NCBI GenBank assembly: GCA_035578155.1
Contig: JAPWDM010000008.1
Coordinates: 25,692,598 to 25,756,597, forward strand
Origin: Brachynemurus nebulosus
Taxonomy: Eukaryota > Arthropoda > Insecta > Neuroptera > Myrmeleontidae
DNA length: 64,000 nucleotides
Direction: 5' to 3'
Shown here in pieces: positions 20,344-32,592 of the stretch. The translations under genes were made by a program, and so were the position numbers. The first letter of the stretch is position 1; every line of letters starts with the position of its first letter. The notes below the pieces were generated by a model. It ran no database searches. It was not told the DNA's origin and saw only the letters and a program-made list of their open reading frames with translations.

Positions 20344-22866
20344 ATAATTTTAAGTGTTTAAAATGGTAGTTAACATTCTGTTTGCCTAATTTTAAAGTGG
20401 CTGTATGGTTATTAATTATTTTCAAAATTTGAAAAGGACCCTTGTATCTTGGATTGATACCTTTCTTTAATAATTTCGTTTCGAGCAGTACTTTGTCGCC
20501 TACTTTAAAATCATATTGTTTACTGGTTTTGTCATAATATTTTTTGTTTGTTTCTTTGGAAACTTGTAGATTTTGCTTAGCTATTTCGCGTAATGTTTTT
20601 AATTTTGTTGTGATTTCTTCCGTAAATTGGTGATAAGATGGTGTATGAGATGGTGGTGATAAGATGGTGTGTTGGAAATTAATTTTGGATTATTACCATA
20701 TACAAGTTTATAAGGAGTTTCACCTGTTGACCGGTTTATGTAGGTGTTATAATTAAAACAAGCTAAGTGGACGTATTGGTCCCAGTCATTTTTATTTTCA
20801 TTCGTAAATATTCTTAAGTAATCCTTAAAAGGACTGTGTGCACGTTCTAATGACCCATTGGTAGATGGATTATAAGGCGTGGTTTGTTTATGTCGTATAT
20901 TAAGTACTTTGTTAATTTCTTTTATTAGGTCAGATGTAAAACTTCCGCCCCTATCAGTTAGGATGGTGGTGGGGTACCCAAACCTAGTGCAGTAATCAAT
21001 GAAAGGTATGGCTACATTAATTGCTTGCTGATCATAGATTGGGTATGCTTTTAGGAATTTTGTTAATTCGTCCTAAATGGTTAGAATATATTTATTATTA
21101 TTCAGTAATATTAAAAGGACCAATCAGATCGAGTGCTACGTTGTCGTTAAAAGTGGATGCTGTAGTTGTAATTAGCATTGGGGATTTGTTGTTTTTTGTA
21201 TTTTTCTTAGCGCGTTGACATTGTTCACATTCGTTAATGTATTTTTCAATGTCGCAAGACTTTTTTCCAGAAATAGCGTTGCTTAATCGCTTGCAACGTT
21301 CTTTTAACACCTTGATGTCCATTAGTAGTGTCGTCATGGTGGTGTTTTATAATTTGAAGGCGTTCGTCCTTGTCTCTGACGATTGGCGTTTCTATTTTAA
21401 GAATATTTATTTTATACTGTTCGTCTGTATTAAAATAATATAATAATTTTTTAAATTGTTCATCATTTATTGATAAGGTTAGTGATGGTACATCATAAAA
21501 TGTTAATTCAACTTTATTAGCCGTTTGCGCTTGTGACATATTTAAGATCACGAATAGGTTATAAAGACATTCGAATAAATTACCGGGTAGATTGGGGCCA
21601 AGAGCGTTTTCTTTTGCACGTAATAGATAAATTGTTTTATTATTCTTCGAAGTGAAGCAGTGTACATCTTTAAATAAATTAATCCTAGCTAGATTAGTAT
21701 TTGTTTTTACAAAATACTAAAATTTACAATTATCCGAATTTATGGAGCTGTATGGTAGAATTAAATTATCAATACTTTCTAAGGGTGTAGTTATCGTATT
21801 AAATTGAGGTGTTTCGATATTGTCCTTCCATAGTAGGAAGTTCTCGTACGTTTTCTCAAGTACAAGGTTGTCTATGACTAATACTGGTCGACTGAGTGTA
21901 TCAGCGTTTGTGTTTAATTTACCAGATTTGTACTCAATGCGATAATCGTACTCTTCAAATTTAAGACGCCACCTAATAAGTCGTGAAGAGGGATCTTTAT
22001 TGTTCATTAGCCATTCCAGGGCTTTATGGTCAGTCCGTATAAGGAATTTTTGCCCGTAAAGGCATGGTTGAAAATTTTTTACTGATTCTACGATTGCAAG
22101 TAGCTCTTTCTCTGTCGTCGTATAGTTTTATTCGGCCGAGTTTAAGGTGCGCGAATAGTAACTTATGGGCAAGTCGAGTGTATTGTCGTCATTCATTTGA
22201 CTAAGAATTCCGGCTATTCCGAAATTTGATGCGTCTGTTGTCAGAATAAATATTTTATCTAAGTTAGGATACTGTAATATCGGTTTCTCTATTAGAGCGT
22301 TTTTTAACGTGTCGAATGCTTTTTGACAATCGCTTGTCCATTTGAATGTTGTCTCTTTTTTAAGTAATAGCATTAGTTGTTTTGCTTTCTCGGATAAATT
22401 TTTAATAAATTTCTGGTAGTAGCCTACCAGCCCTAAAAAAGATTGTACATCTTTTGTGGTTTTTGGAATTTTTAAGTCTTGTATAGTTTTAATTTTTTTT
22501 TAATTAGGTCGTAAACCGTTTAACGAAATTTCGTGGCCTAAATATTCGATATTGTCGTGGAGAAATTCGCACTTGTCGATTTGCAGTTTTAAGTTATGTT
22601 CTCTTAAACAGTTAATTACTTTTTATAATCGTTGATTGTGTTCGTCAATTGTTGTTCCAAAGACAACAATACCATCTAGGTAAGCGAAACAATCTTCGTA
22701 AAGAATTTTTTTTTAAAACTATGTTCATTAGGCGTTGGAAAGTTGCCGGAGCGTTACGTAATCCAAATGGCATTCGGACATACTCGAAATGTCCTCCGGG
22801 AACTGTGAAAGCCGTTTTCTGACAATCTTTGGGATTTATTAAAATCTGGTGAAAACCGGAACCCTC
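20240..22866 (-). pseudogene. pol: Pol of the old gypsy element, broken (RT, RNase H, integrase)
   Basis: In minus-strand order, an RT piece at 22866-22645 begins inside the palm at [13 protein letters not shown] and includes [17 protein letters not shown]. The active-site box reads Y-L-D-G instead of Y-x-D-D. RNase H pieces lie at 22373-22128 and 22007-21717 (TTDASNFGIAGILSQ). Integrase pieces at 21551-20640 carry H2C2 zinc residues (CEQCQ) and recognisable D, D and E boxes. A GPY/F-like C-terminus runs to 20240. Many frameshifts and stops separate these. Protease and N-terminal RT are absent, apparently lost where the foldback element sits. Confidence 0.85.
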
Positions 22867-24715
22867 CACCACCACCACCACCCCTCAATTGTGTACTTAA
22901 AAATTTAAAAATTGATAATATTTTGTTTATATATACTATACAGAGCTCTAATAATAAATATAACATTATTTTTTGCATCCACAAATTTTCAGGGTTGAAG
23001 CCACCCCTTCAAGTGCGTACCTAAAAAGTTAAAAATTGTCGATATTTTGTTTTTACACATTATACGAAATTCTAATAATAAATATAACATTATTTTTTCC
23101 GTCCACACATTTTTAACAGGTGGAACCACCCCTGTGTTAGAAGTGTGTAGTTAGAAAATTTAAAATTGACGAAATTTTATTTATACACTTATAGGTACTA
23201 TAAAGAATTTTAGTAATAAAAAAGTATAATATTATTTTTTATACCTACACATTTTTAAGGAGTTGAAACCACTCCTTCAGCTGTCAACTTGAAAATTTAA
23301 AAATTGCGAGATTTTATTCACATAATATAACACATAATTTTTTTTTTTTTTTTGCTTCCATACATTTACAGGGGTGAAATATCCTTCCCAAATTGGAAAT
23401 TAGAAACAAAAATTGACGAAATTCTGTTTACAAGTTCCTACTACACAGTAGTCTAGTACTTTATTAAAAAGCTATCTGTATTAGTGATGGGTATAATCGA
23501 ATGAAAATTAATCGATCATTCGATTAATAAAATATCTCGAAATATCTCGAGATATAATAAAATCATTCGATTATATTTCATTCGAACGATTTAAAAAAAA
23601 ATATTTCGGAATATTAAGTCATTCGATTATTTTTCAATCGAACAGTATTAAAAATATCTCGAGATAAACAAGTTCGATTCTTTTAAGTGATCCTACAAAA
23701 TATCAGATAATAATTATTTGGTGGGTTGTCGTATCTATTGAAAACAGACAACAGTTTTGATTTAAAAAAAAAAAGGTTTTATGATAAGTATGTTTGGCGA
23801 TGTTTTGCATAAGATGAATAGCACAACCTAGCAGGGGTGCTTCCTTATTGATACGTTAATGGTCGCTGTATGTGCACCGTTATATAAAACCTAACTAACT
23901 ATGACACAACCCTGTACTACGTCGACAATTCTATATATAAAATGTATTAATTGTCAAATTACTGTGCTAGTGGGGCGTTTCGTCATTATAGATTATGGCC
24001 ATCAACGTGTTGTATATTATAGGTGTACATAAGGTACCAACTATTAAAATGGAAAAACCGAATATTGTAATTAGTAATTGTTTAATCTCTAATGGGCAGT
24101 AATATTATAAAAAATAGATTTTTGAAGATAGTTTGATAAACCACCTAAAACCAAAAAAACTGAAAGGTGGATTATGGTTGTATACGGTTCATACAAGTAA
24201 ATAATATTGTATATAGGTTTGAATTTGAAAATAAAAATAATAATAAAAAGATTCCGAAAAATTACAAAATTAAAATTTTTTATCGTATCTCAATAACTGA
24301 ATAATATAACCGATAAAAATAATCGATAAATAATTGTTAGAAATAACCGAAAAAAAATAATTGATAATAATAATCGAATGAAACATAGTCGTTAAAAATA
24401 ATCGAATGAAAATAATTGATAAAAATAATCGAATGATTAATCGACTATTAAAATCACTCGATTAAAAATAATCGATTATTGAAATCATTCGATTATTCCC
24501 ATCACTAATCTGTATTGCAAAAAACATTTAAATAATGTTATATTTATTAAAAACTAATGTTATATTTATTACTAGAGCTCTGTATATATAAACAAAATAT
24601 CATCAATTTATAAATTTTCAAGTACACATATGAAGGGGTGGTTACAACCCCTAAAAATTTGCAGATGCAAAAAATAATGTTATATTTATTATTAGAGATC
24701 TGTATAGTATATATA

Positions 24716-24783
<68 letters not shown>

Positions 24784-24955
24784 TCATCAATTTTTAAGTA
24801 CAGAGTTGAGGGGTGGTTTCAGCCCTAAAAAATGGGTGGATGCAAAAAATAGTGTTATATTTGTTACTAGAACTTTTTAAGGTACGTACAAACAAAATTT
24901 CATCAATTTTTAAATTTCCAACTTTGAGGGGGTGTTACACCCCTTAAAAACGTTT
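22866..24955. mobile_element. foldback-like element with inverted arrays of ~110-bp repeats
   Basis: The left arm (22866-23473) is a head-to-tail array of ~110-130-bp units. Each unit carries TAATAATAAATATAACATTA, a GGGTTGAAGCCACCCC-like stem and a TTAAAAATTG phrase. The right arm (24516-24955) carries the same units in reverse complement. Long inverted terminal arrays are typical of foldback (FB)-type elements. The arms flank a hAT insertion and (AT)n at 24715-24777. The element lies exactly where gag C-terminus, protease and N-terminal RT of the surrounding gypsy element should be. Confidence 0.65.
23482..24507. mobile_element. 1.03-kb non-autonomous hAT element, perfect 8-bp target duplication
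   Basis: The ends are inverted repeats TAGTGATGGGTATAATCGAA and the complement of TAGTGATGGGAATAATCGAA. They are flanked by ATCTGTAT at 23474-23481 and 24508-24515. An 8-bp duplication and a TAGTG-type terminus are known hAT hallmarks. The interior is AT-rich with many TAATCGAATGA-like subterminal repeats and no transposase. Confidence 0.9.
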
Positions 24956-24956
24956 T

Positions 24957-25199
24957 TTAGCAGCAACTGATATTTTTTATGTTAATAGGTAGCCACCCTC
25001 TACATACTGACAAAGTTTCAGATTTTTTTGAATTTTCGACTTCTTGCCCTTTCCTTGTAAGTGTTTCATCGTTATTTGACCTATTTAAGCTAGTTGCAAA
25101 TTTTTTAATTTGATTTAGTTGCTCAGGTGAAAATTTTGAAAAATCAACAACCGTTGAGCTAGATCTAAAAGGCTCTGGTTCTTCTATATTATTCGGCAT
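24957..25199 (-). pseudogene. gag: Gag N-terminal fragment of the old gypsy element
   Basis: The ATG at 25199 opens a frame (MPNNIEEPEPFRSSSTVV, then FSKFSPEQLNQIKKFATSL) placed where gag should start, about 370 bp after the 5' LTR. After roughly 60 residues it runs into the foldback element. Assignment to gag rests mainly on position. Confidence 0.5.
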
Positions 25200-25572
25200 T
25201 GTGTCCGTTACGTTTAGCTTTAAATTTTGAAAAGAAAATACCAGACTATTTAAAGATTCAGTAAAATGATAGGATCTGGGAGTTGCAATTGAAAAATCTA
25301 AACTATCTTGTTAGTAATCAATGTTAAAGGGTAAGTCAATTACAAGTCGAACAAAAAGACTTACGATATACGAAAAAGACTTACGGTTTTTTTGATGTTC
25401 CTCTCGTTTTCAATTCTTGAACTTGTAGAACGTGAAGAGTTGGTTCAATGTGGCGTTGTGTAGCTCGTCCCAATGAATACCAATTGTGAATGTAGTGTTT
25501 TCTTGGTCGCTGCGCTGGACTGCTTTCCACGGTTAACTTCAATCGTATCCTAGCAGGATCGCCAGTTTTTTA
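25200..25572 (-). other. 5' leader of the old gypsy element
   Basis: Non-coding leader between gag and the 5' LTR. On the minus strand TGGCGATCCTGCTAGGATAC follows the LTR after a few A residues. It may be the primer site, perhaps for a tRNA-Arg-type primer as in 412/mdg1-like elements; identity is not certain. Confidence 0.5.
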
Positions 25573-26139
25573 TGTCGTGCCGCGAGATTTTCCGTTGAAT
25601 AGAGTACTCTCCCGGATATAACTTCGTAAACGCGAAGCTTACTAGTATTTGCACCACATAAATGGATGATTGATTGATTGATTGATGATTTTTTGTTTAG
25701 GATCGCCAGTTACTTTTATTAAGTAAAATGTAACAAAACCTTTTTAAGACTTTTTATAATCACTTATTGTTGAAAACACTTTCACTGAAAGAGATTGCTC
25801 TAAGTTTAAGAAATGAAAGATAGTTTTAAATTTGAACAATTAAATTTTATTTAAAATATAAGTTTCGATTTACATAGTAACGGCGTTACATTTGAATTAG
25901 AACAAACTGATTTTCTATTGTTTAGGGGTTGCGTATTTATACAATTTTTATTATCATTAAAACAAAGGGAGATTTTTCTGGAAAGTTCTAATGATCCACT
26001 TTCTAATGATGTCATACTGGAATTTGTCCATTCGTCATTATTTGGCTAATTGCTGTTACTTGTACGTAGTTAATGATATTGGCGACGTACTGGCGTTCAA
26101 TGCGTTTATCTGTAGTTATGCATCGCTGTGGGCACCACA
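25573..26139 (-). repeat. 5' LTR of the old gypsy element
   Basis: Uninterrupted partner of the split LTR at 15568-18251. It starts TGTCGTGCCGCGAG and ends GGGCACCACA, a TG...CA element with short inverted ends. Confidence 0.88.
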
Positions 26140-27747
26140 TAGATGGCTTGGGAAACAGGGATGCTTATAGGCTACTTTTTACCGCGGGAAACATTATATT
26201 CCAGTAGAAAAATTTCCCCAAATTTTTTTTTCATGAAAATTTTTTTACAGTACCTCGAAATAATGCCAAAAGTTGGAATAAATTATATTTTCTTATATTG
26301 CAAAAAAGTCAAGAAAACAGTTTTTTTTTGTTAAAAAAAAAAATGTAAACCCTTAAGGTACTATAGTTGAATTTAAAAAAAAAATTTTAATTTTTTTTTC
26401 TTTCAGAAAAGAGTCTATAAAGGTGCGGAGAATATGTGTTTAAAATTTCAAATCAAAATTCAAAGTAGAAAAAAAGTCATATTTTAATGACGCTGTGTAA
26501 TAACGGCAGGCCGGACAACGCAAAAGCAAGATGAGGAACTAGAGGAGGAAGAATTTGAGAAATCTATAAATATTTTATAAAATATAAGTAACAATTCATT
26601 TCTAAAAAACTTCGAATGAGTTTTACTCAAAATGACATTTTTCAAATTTGCGCAAATCCTAGCTCAAAAACTTTTTATGCGATTTTAATAAAATATGAAA
26701 AATTTTGTCATATGACAAATTTTGTCAATAATTTTGTCAACAAATTTTGAAAAATTTTGTCAATAAAATATGACAAATAAAATATGACAAAAGTTATGAT
26801 AAATTTTGTTTATTATTATGCCTATTGTACATCCTCTCACCAACCTGGTGATTTTTTTTTCTTTTGTTCCCGTTTAGATACTTAAAAGTGCGGGAAAATA
26901 AGGCTGTTCTTAAAACTTTTTTTAAAAATACGCGCCATTTTTCGAAAAAGGACTTTACTTCCGGTTTTGGTGGGGGGATGCACAATTACATATATCTATA
27001 TTAAAATGTTATATAATTTTTTTTCGTATGTACTATAGGCTCTATCATCTGCACAGATTTGGGCTGTTTTCTTTTTTTTACGTCAATTTCAACGCCCTCT
27101 GTACTAGGGAAAAAAATTATAAAGAAAATTTTTTTTTTATAAAATATAGATCCTAAGTTATCATCTGTAAAAAAATTTAGCCTTAAAAATAAATTTTTCA
27201 CTTAAAAAAAATTATTTAAAAAGAATTTTTCTTCTTGACTTCACTCACTAATAGTGCCATTAACCGGAGTAGCCTAGTAGTAGGAAATTCGCTATGTTAT
27301 GCAGGATGCTGCGACAGGGGTATTATTTATTATATTTTTATTTTCATTACTTACTTACTTAGATGTTAATTAACGCAAAATGTTTTTGTTAATTTAAAAA
27401 AACTATATTTGCATCTTTTTAAAATCTAAAGAGAGTAAGCTGAGTTAGTATATAACGAACAAAGATAATACAGTGTCCAATCTGTGTTAATACCCACTAC
27501 ACACATACAAACACAAACTCTAAAAATGTATATAACATTCGTGGTGATTTTTACGTAATTTTCTTGTCCATGCTGATAAAGCTAGTATAAAGATAGCAGT
27601 GTACGTTCTGTATTCTGTGGGTTCCGTTCTCAGCTATTCCCATTGATATAGAAGAATATGGATGGAATCATGGAAGAAGGAAAGGTATATAATATTGTAA
27701 AGGGAGGAGAATTTCCGAAAATACTGATCAACATATTATAAATGTTA
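26140..27747. other. non-coding flank, AT-rich
   Basis: 26140-26210 continues the dispersed repeat begun at 15461. The rest has homopolymer runs and no supportable gene. Confidence 0.5.
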
Positions 27748-27748
27748 A

Positions 27749-28149
27749 CGTGCTTATAATGAATGGTATCAATTTGTAAATAAACAGTAACGGCTTCAAT
27801 GTAATTGAAACATTGCCATTGCTTTCATAGTAATTTTTTAGTATATCTTTCTTATAATAGTAATTTCTATATAAAAACATAAACATCTAATTAATTATTT
27901 TCAATATCTATTTTACTTGATTCCCTGCTTGATTAAAATAATCGAACAGCACTCTTAAGGAGTGGATTATTGAATCAAATAAAACAGATATTGAAAATAA
28001 TTAATTAGTTGTTTATGTTTTTATATAGAAATCACTATTATAAGAAAAATATACTAAATATATTGTTTTAAAAGCAATGGCAATATTTTAATTATATTGA
28101 AACCGTTACTGTTTATTTACAAAATATCGTCATTCGTTATGAGCACGTG
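27749..28149. mobile_element. ~400-bp palindromic MITE
   Basis: Two ~180-bp arms mirror each other around a ~35-bp loop near 27950. The outer ends read CGTGCTTATAATGAATGG and the complement of CATAACGAATGACG-type sequence. TTTGTAAATAAACAGTAACGG occurs in both arms. The arms differ at scattered sites, so the element is not recent. Superfamily is not assigned. Confidence 0.75.
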
Positions 28150-28848
28150 TAAGTAACAAGACTATGCCGTTTCGAGCACAAATCGGAATATTGACCCCTA
28201 GCCCACTGACCCATATTGTCCCGTTAATCCGCTAATCTATATTGACCTAGTCCGCTCCCACCCACACCAAAAGTTCACCCAGTTTTTTGACACCCAATTT
28301 TTGCATTTGAGTGAAAGCGCAATTGTTAATTGCATACGGTGTTTAATTTTGAATCTGAATGAAAGTGAATTTTTTTTGTAGCGACCTTGTTTAGGTTGTT
28401 TATAAAAATGAATGAATGAATGAACTTTTTTTTGTGTGTCGTTGTAAAACTGGTTGTTGTATTTATTCAAGTTTTTTTATACAACTGTGCGTATGTAAGG
28501 AATGTGTTTTTGTACACATAACTGTTTTATTCGTATGTGTATGTGCTTGACCTGAAATGTAAATAAATAAAAAAGATTTTTATACTAAAAAAGTTGTTTT
28601 ATTTACACACTATTCTTACATGATTAGATACTTAAATACATTTAATTTTAAACTAAAATTATATAAAATTACATTAAAATAATAATTTGAAAAAAGTGCA
28701 CATTTTTCTTTCTATATTATGTTTCTTATTCACTAAAATCAAACAAAATTTTTTTTGTCTTTACGATTGTATATATAATATATTGTTATTACTAACATTG
28801 TATACTTATTATTACTAACATTGTATACACATATTTATGAAAAAAATC
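28150..28848. other. non-coding, expected left end of the outer Polinton
   Basis: The outer Polinton's capsid gene ends at 28849. A terminal repeat and the small right-end gene seen in the inner copy would be expected here, but neither is recognisable. AT-rich with several AATAAA-like strings. Confidence 0.4.
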
Positions 28849-30006
28849 TTATATTGAAACTTTCACGTTACTCGTTAACACTGAATATTCAACTAATCTT
28901 TCGTGAATAATAAGACAGTATGCGGTTGTTTTTTCTGCTGGTGCTTCTTTAAATGTGAATTCTAATCGCAAATCAACTGGACCCGTTTTTAATGAATCAT
29001 TTTGACGACTAGCGTCAAATACCACAATGGGGGCTTTTGTACGAAATTCGTTGTATGTTAGCATCGGCTCCGAACGTCGTTAATAATACGCGTTTTGGAA
29101 ATTTGTATACATATCATATAATTGTGCATATTTCATTCGATCAAAATCGGATGAGATGTCATCATATGGAAATACTTCAGAATTTAAAAACAGTTTTGCT
29201 TTAATTAATTTACAGTGGTCAAAGTGACTAACCACACCAGTTGCAATATCTCTACGATTTGTCTGAAAAGCTAGTATTACAAATCTAGGCTTTTCTAATT
29301 GACTCGATGTCTTTACTGTCCATGAGTGATCTGTTGCTTTTGGCAAAGATGGATATTCATGTAGTTCCCAACAAGGAAAAGGTACCGTAGTCATTTTATT
29401 AGTATTAATAATCTTCATGAGATGTAATTTTTGTTTATCAGAAGCTGAAATGTGAGGTACTCTCCATTGAATTTTTAAACCTTTTATTTTAACATCTCTT
29501 CCACCCTGTTTTTGAGTATAACAATTTGTATCATATCTTGAACGAATTAAAACTAGTTCGTGTCTTGAATTTATCATAATTTTTTTATAATCTTCACAAA
29601 ATCCAAAAATCATATTTAGTGGTACAGATATTTGATAACTATAACTCCAATCTACTATTTGAAGTTCTTCACCTCCAGTCCACCCAGCAACAGCCAAAGA
29701 TTTGCTTTCATTTCTGTTGTAGGAAATTTTTAAGAGACGTACTAATAACAGGACATCTACATTTATCTATTTCTGTAGCATTCAGTTCATAACGAATTTC
29801 ATCAAAAAGACTAACACCAAAGTTTCCACTAAGAGCACAGACTCGGCTGCTTTACTTTCATCATCTTTTAAAACGACTTGAGCTTGAATATGGATATAGC
29901 TCTCAGATGGCAAAACATTAATGTCGACCTGATGAATCGGAATCCTTATTTCGTCTCCGTAGGAAAAGGAGTTCACGTATAGATTGTAAGAGTGTAGTTC
30001 ATTATG

Positions 30007-32093
30007 AACACACGCATAGAACATGCCTTACTCCGGTAAACTAATTCTATTAGATTTATTCAATAAGGTATTCGATAAAATAAGTGCACCTGAACAATGG
30101 TCAGTAGCTAGGTTATTTACAATTTATAAAAAAGGAGACCCTGGCGATCCACAAAACCACAGAATAATATCTCTTTTAAATCACATAACAAAAATATTCA
30201 CTAGTATCATTGCGAATAGAATAGCGTTGTGGGCGGAAAGCTATAATATTTTGCATGAAAATCAGGTTGGATTTCGTCGCAATCGTAGTTGCGTAGATCA
30301 TATATTTACATTAAACAGTTTAATTCAGAACCATTTAAGATTACCAGGTAGACGGATATTTGCAGCATTTATAGATTTCAAGAAAGCGTTCGATATGGTT
30401 AGCCATCATAAACTCTGGCAAAAGCTATTCCAAATTGGAATTAGCGGTCATATGTGCCGTATGATAAAACATTTGTATGATAGTGCTGTTTTAGAAGTAG
30501 ATATGGGGGGCGCGACTGCTAATGTAGAAATAACAAAAGGGATTTTACAAGGTGACGCTTTATCACCACTTCTGTTTGCGTTATTTATTAACGATCTAGA
30601 AGAATATTTTTTAAATGAAGGATTGAAGGGAATTAGTGCTAACGGTTGGGTCGAAATTAACATGCTCCTTTACGCTGACGACTTAGTTATTTTCTCGGAT
30701 CGTTCATCAGATATGCAAAAGAAATTAAACACACTGTACCAATATAGTAAAAAAAATAATTTAGTAGTTAACAGAGACAAAACTAAAGTTCTGTTTTTTA
30801 AAAAAGGTAGGTTAAGCGAATTAGATAAAAAAAAAGTTTAAATATGATAGTGTTGAATTGGAAAATGTTTCCCAAATAACGTATCTTGGTACGGTATTTT
30901 CAAGATCAGGTCTTCTCTTAGAAAATGCGAAAGCTGCCGTATTTAAAGCCAACATTGCCATGGGTGTAAATAAGCAAGTCTTGTTTAATTCAAACAATAA
31001 TAGTTTTGAATGTAAAGCGACAATATATAATACTATCATATTAAGTACGTTACTATACTCGGCGGAAGTTTGGGGTTACAAATATAGTTATATAATTGAG
31101 AAATGCCAAATGTCTTTTTTCAAATCACTATATTTTTGGTCAGTTAATACACCAAATTATATAGTAAGACTGGAAACAGGTACAGTAAAGTTAGAACTAA
31201 AAGTAGTTGAAATCACTTTGAAATGGTGGTACAAACTATTAATAATGCAAGAGTCAAGATATCCTAAAATATTATACAACAGGCTTTTTTACCTATCCCA
31301 AATGAATGAAAGTAGTTTTAACTGGGTAACACATATTAAAGAAATTTTACATAAAACTAACTTTAGTTATTTGTGGGATAACCAAGACTATAAAGGGGTA
31401 CAAGATAACCTCCAATTAATAATTACAAATTACCGTAATAGTCTTATAGAACAAGACTGGCAAAAGATGGAATCATCCAATTTCTCTCCATTTTACAAAG
31501 TTATTAAATTGAATCAAGGTGTCGAAGAATATTTAACATGGAATATTAAAACAGAGTTTATTCGAATAGCTAGCAGACTTAGAATAATAGGAAGCTCATA
31601 CGTTAAACTAAGAACATTTGGGGGTTCTTTTAAACTGGAAGGGGTAGACATGTGTACTCTTTGTAATTTGAATATGCCAGAGGATGTATTTCACTTTTTT
31701 ATGGAGTGTCCAATGTACAATCCCTTGAGAGATGTTTATTTAAAAAAATATGTTCTGTGCAATTTGACCAGAGAAAATCTACAGTCAGTTCTGTTCTGCT
31801 ATAAGAATTTCCGACAAATTAAGGATATCTGTTGCTATGTGAAGGAAGCAGCAAAAATTAGAGAATTTATAATAAATTCCTGAGTTGTAATATCGATTGT
31901 ATAAAAGAGGAAAGAAAAAGGAAAAAAGAAAGAAAGGAAAAAAATATAAATAGATAGATAGGTAGAAAGGAAAGAAGATGGAAGAAGGGGAAAAAAAGGA
32001 AATTTATTTATTGTTATTTATCTGTTGATTTATTTGTTTATTTAATTGTTGCTTATTTAAATTTGCTCACTTAAAAGTTTAATTGATTTAGTT

Positions 32094-32132
<39 letters not shown>

Positions 32133-32364
32133 GCTATTTATTGAACAAATTTTTAATTATCTATTGTTACTATTTATTGTTATTTGTTAATATTTATTAT
32201 TGTTTATATTATTTATATATTGTTAACTTGTATTGTTAATATTTTGTTTATTATGTAGGTATGTATATATGAATTATGTATTGGATATTTTTTTTTAAAG
32301 CCAAACTTCTTTGTATGGAGCTATATGCTCAGAAACAAATAAAGAATCTATCTATCTATCTATC
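30007..32364 (+). mobile_element. 5'-truncated non-LTR retrotransposon (LINE)
   Basis: A 2.36-kb insertion with the 12-bp target duplication TAGTTCATTATG at 29995-30006 and 32365-32376. It begins within the reverse transcriptase and ends in a (TCTA)n tail at 32345-32364. It contains a long T-run (32098-32129) and about 480 bp of 3' non-coding sequence. The endonuclease and ORF1 are absent, the usual result of incomplete target-primed reverse transcription. It disrupts the outer Polinton MCP gene near its 5' end. Confidence 0.88.
30023..31883 (+). pseudogene. LINE reverse transcriptase, truncated and frameshifted
   Basis: The first frame (30023-30841) shows RT blocks in order: VARLFTIYKKGDPGDPQNHR, QVGFRRNRSCVDHIFTL, AAFIDFKKAFDMVSHHKLW, GILQGDALSPLLFALFINDL, and the active-site box LLYADDLVIFS. 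A frameshift in the A-run at ~30828-30836 moves reading to the frame of 30858-31883. That frame holds the thumb region and a C-terminal C-x2-C-x8-H-type cluster (CTLCNLNMPEDVFHFFMECP). This layout is typical of Jockey/CR1-like LINEs, but the clade is not resolved. The N-terminal part is missing. Confidence 0.85.
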
Positions 32365-32439
32365 TAGTTCATTATGTGTTACACTGTCATCAAACAGTGG
32401 TTTTTCATCGATATTAAGAATATCCATAATTATGTTTCT

Positions 32440-32590
32440 TTAATTTTGAATCCTAATGATTTTAAAAATTCTCTGTTTTTTTGCTAAGCACACTTCTCTT
32501 CTTATTTACTTTCTTAGAAACACTGAGCGACTGTTGTTTTGGTTGTTTCTTTTTATACAACAGTTTTTCATCTGAACTTAAAATTAACAT
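32440..32590 (-). pseudogene. small basic ORF between penton and MCP, outer copy
   Basis: The ATG at 32590 starts MLILSSDEKLLYKKKQPK. A frame change near 32470 separates it from a short stretch ending before 32440 that contains an F-L-x-S-L-G motif. It occupies the same slot as the intact 55-residue ORF at 50431-50598 and shares its initial MLI/MLV, basic centre and F-L-x2-L-G end. Function unknown. Confidence 0.5.
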
Positions 32591-32592
32591 TT

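Larger units (their letters stand above)
15568..26139 (-). mobile_element. degenerate Ty3/gypsy element with env, minus strand, multiply nested
   Basis: LTRs at 15568-18251 (split) and 25573-26139 begin TGTCGTGCC and end in a CACCACA-type sequence. They differ by several substitutions and indels (for example 13 bp near the U3 end), so the element is old. Internal relics in minus-strand order are gag, then RT, RNase H, integrase and env. All carry stops or frameshifts, and the protease and N-terminal RT are missing. Two later insertions lie inside it: a ~2.1-kb repeat in the 3' LTR and a foldback-like element between gag and RT. No clean target duplication was identified. Confidence 0.85.
28849..32427 (-). 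pseudogene. major capsid protein of outer Polinton, LINE-interrupted
   Basis: Homologue of the inner MCP at 50591-51804. Minus-strand order: a short N-terminal exon-like piece begins at ATG 32427. The LINE (30007-32364) interrupts it after about 17 codons. A second piece (30006-29782) contains HSYNLYVNSFSYGDEIR; frame changes lie near 29780-29700. The long piece 29697-29080 contains KIQWRVPHISASDKQKLHL, and the C-terminal piece 29064-28849 contains ASRQNDSLKTGPVDLRLEF. An in-frame stop separates the last two. Polinton MCPs are known as double jelly-roll capsid proteins; that fold is inferred from family membership, not visible directly. Nonfunctional. Confidence 0.82.

Noticed and set aside
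28237..28470. 77-aa minus-strand ORF as the outer Polinton right-end gene
   Set aside because: It shares no motif with the 169-aa protein at 51863-52372 and is composed of AT-rich low-complexity codons.
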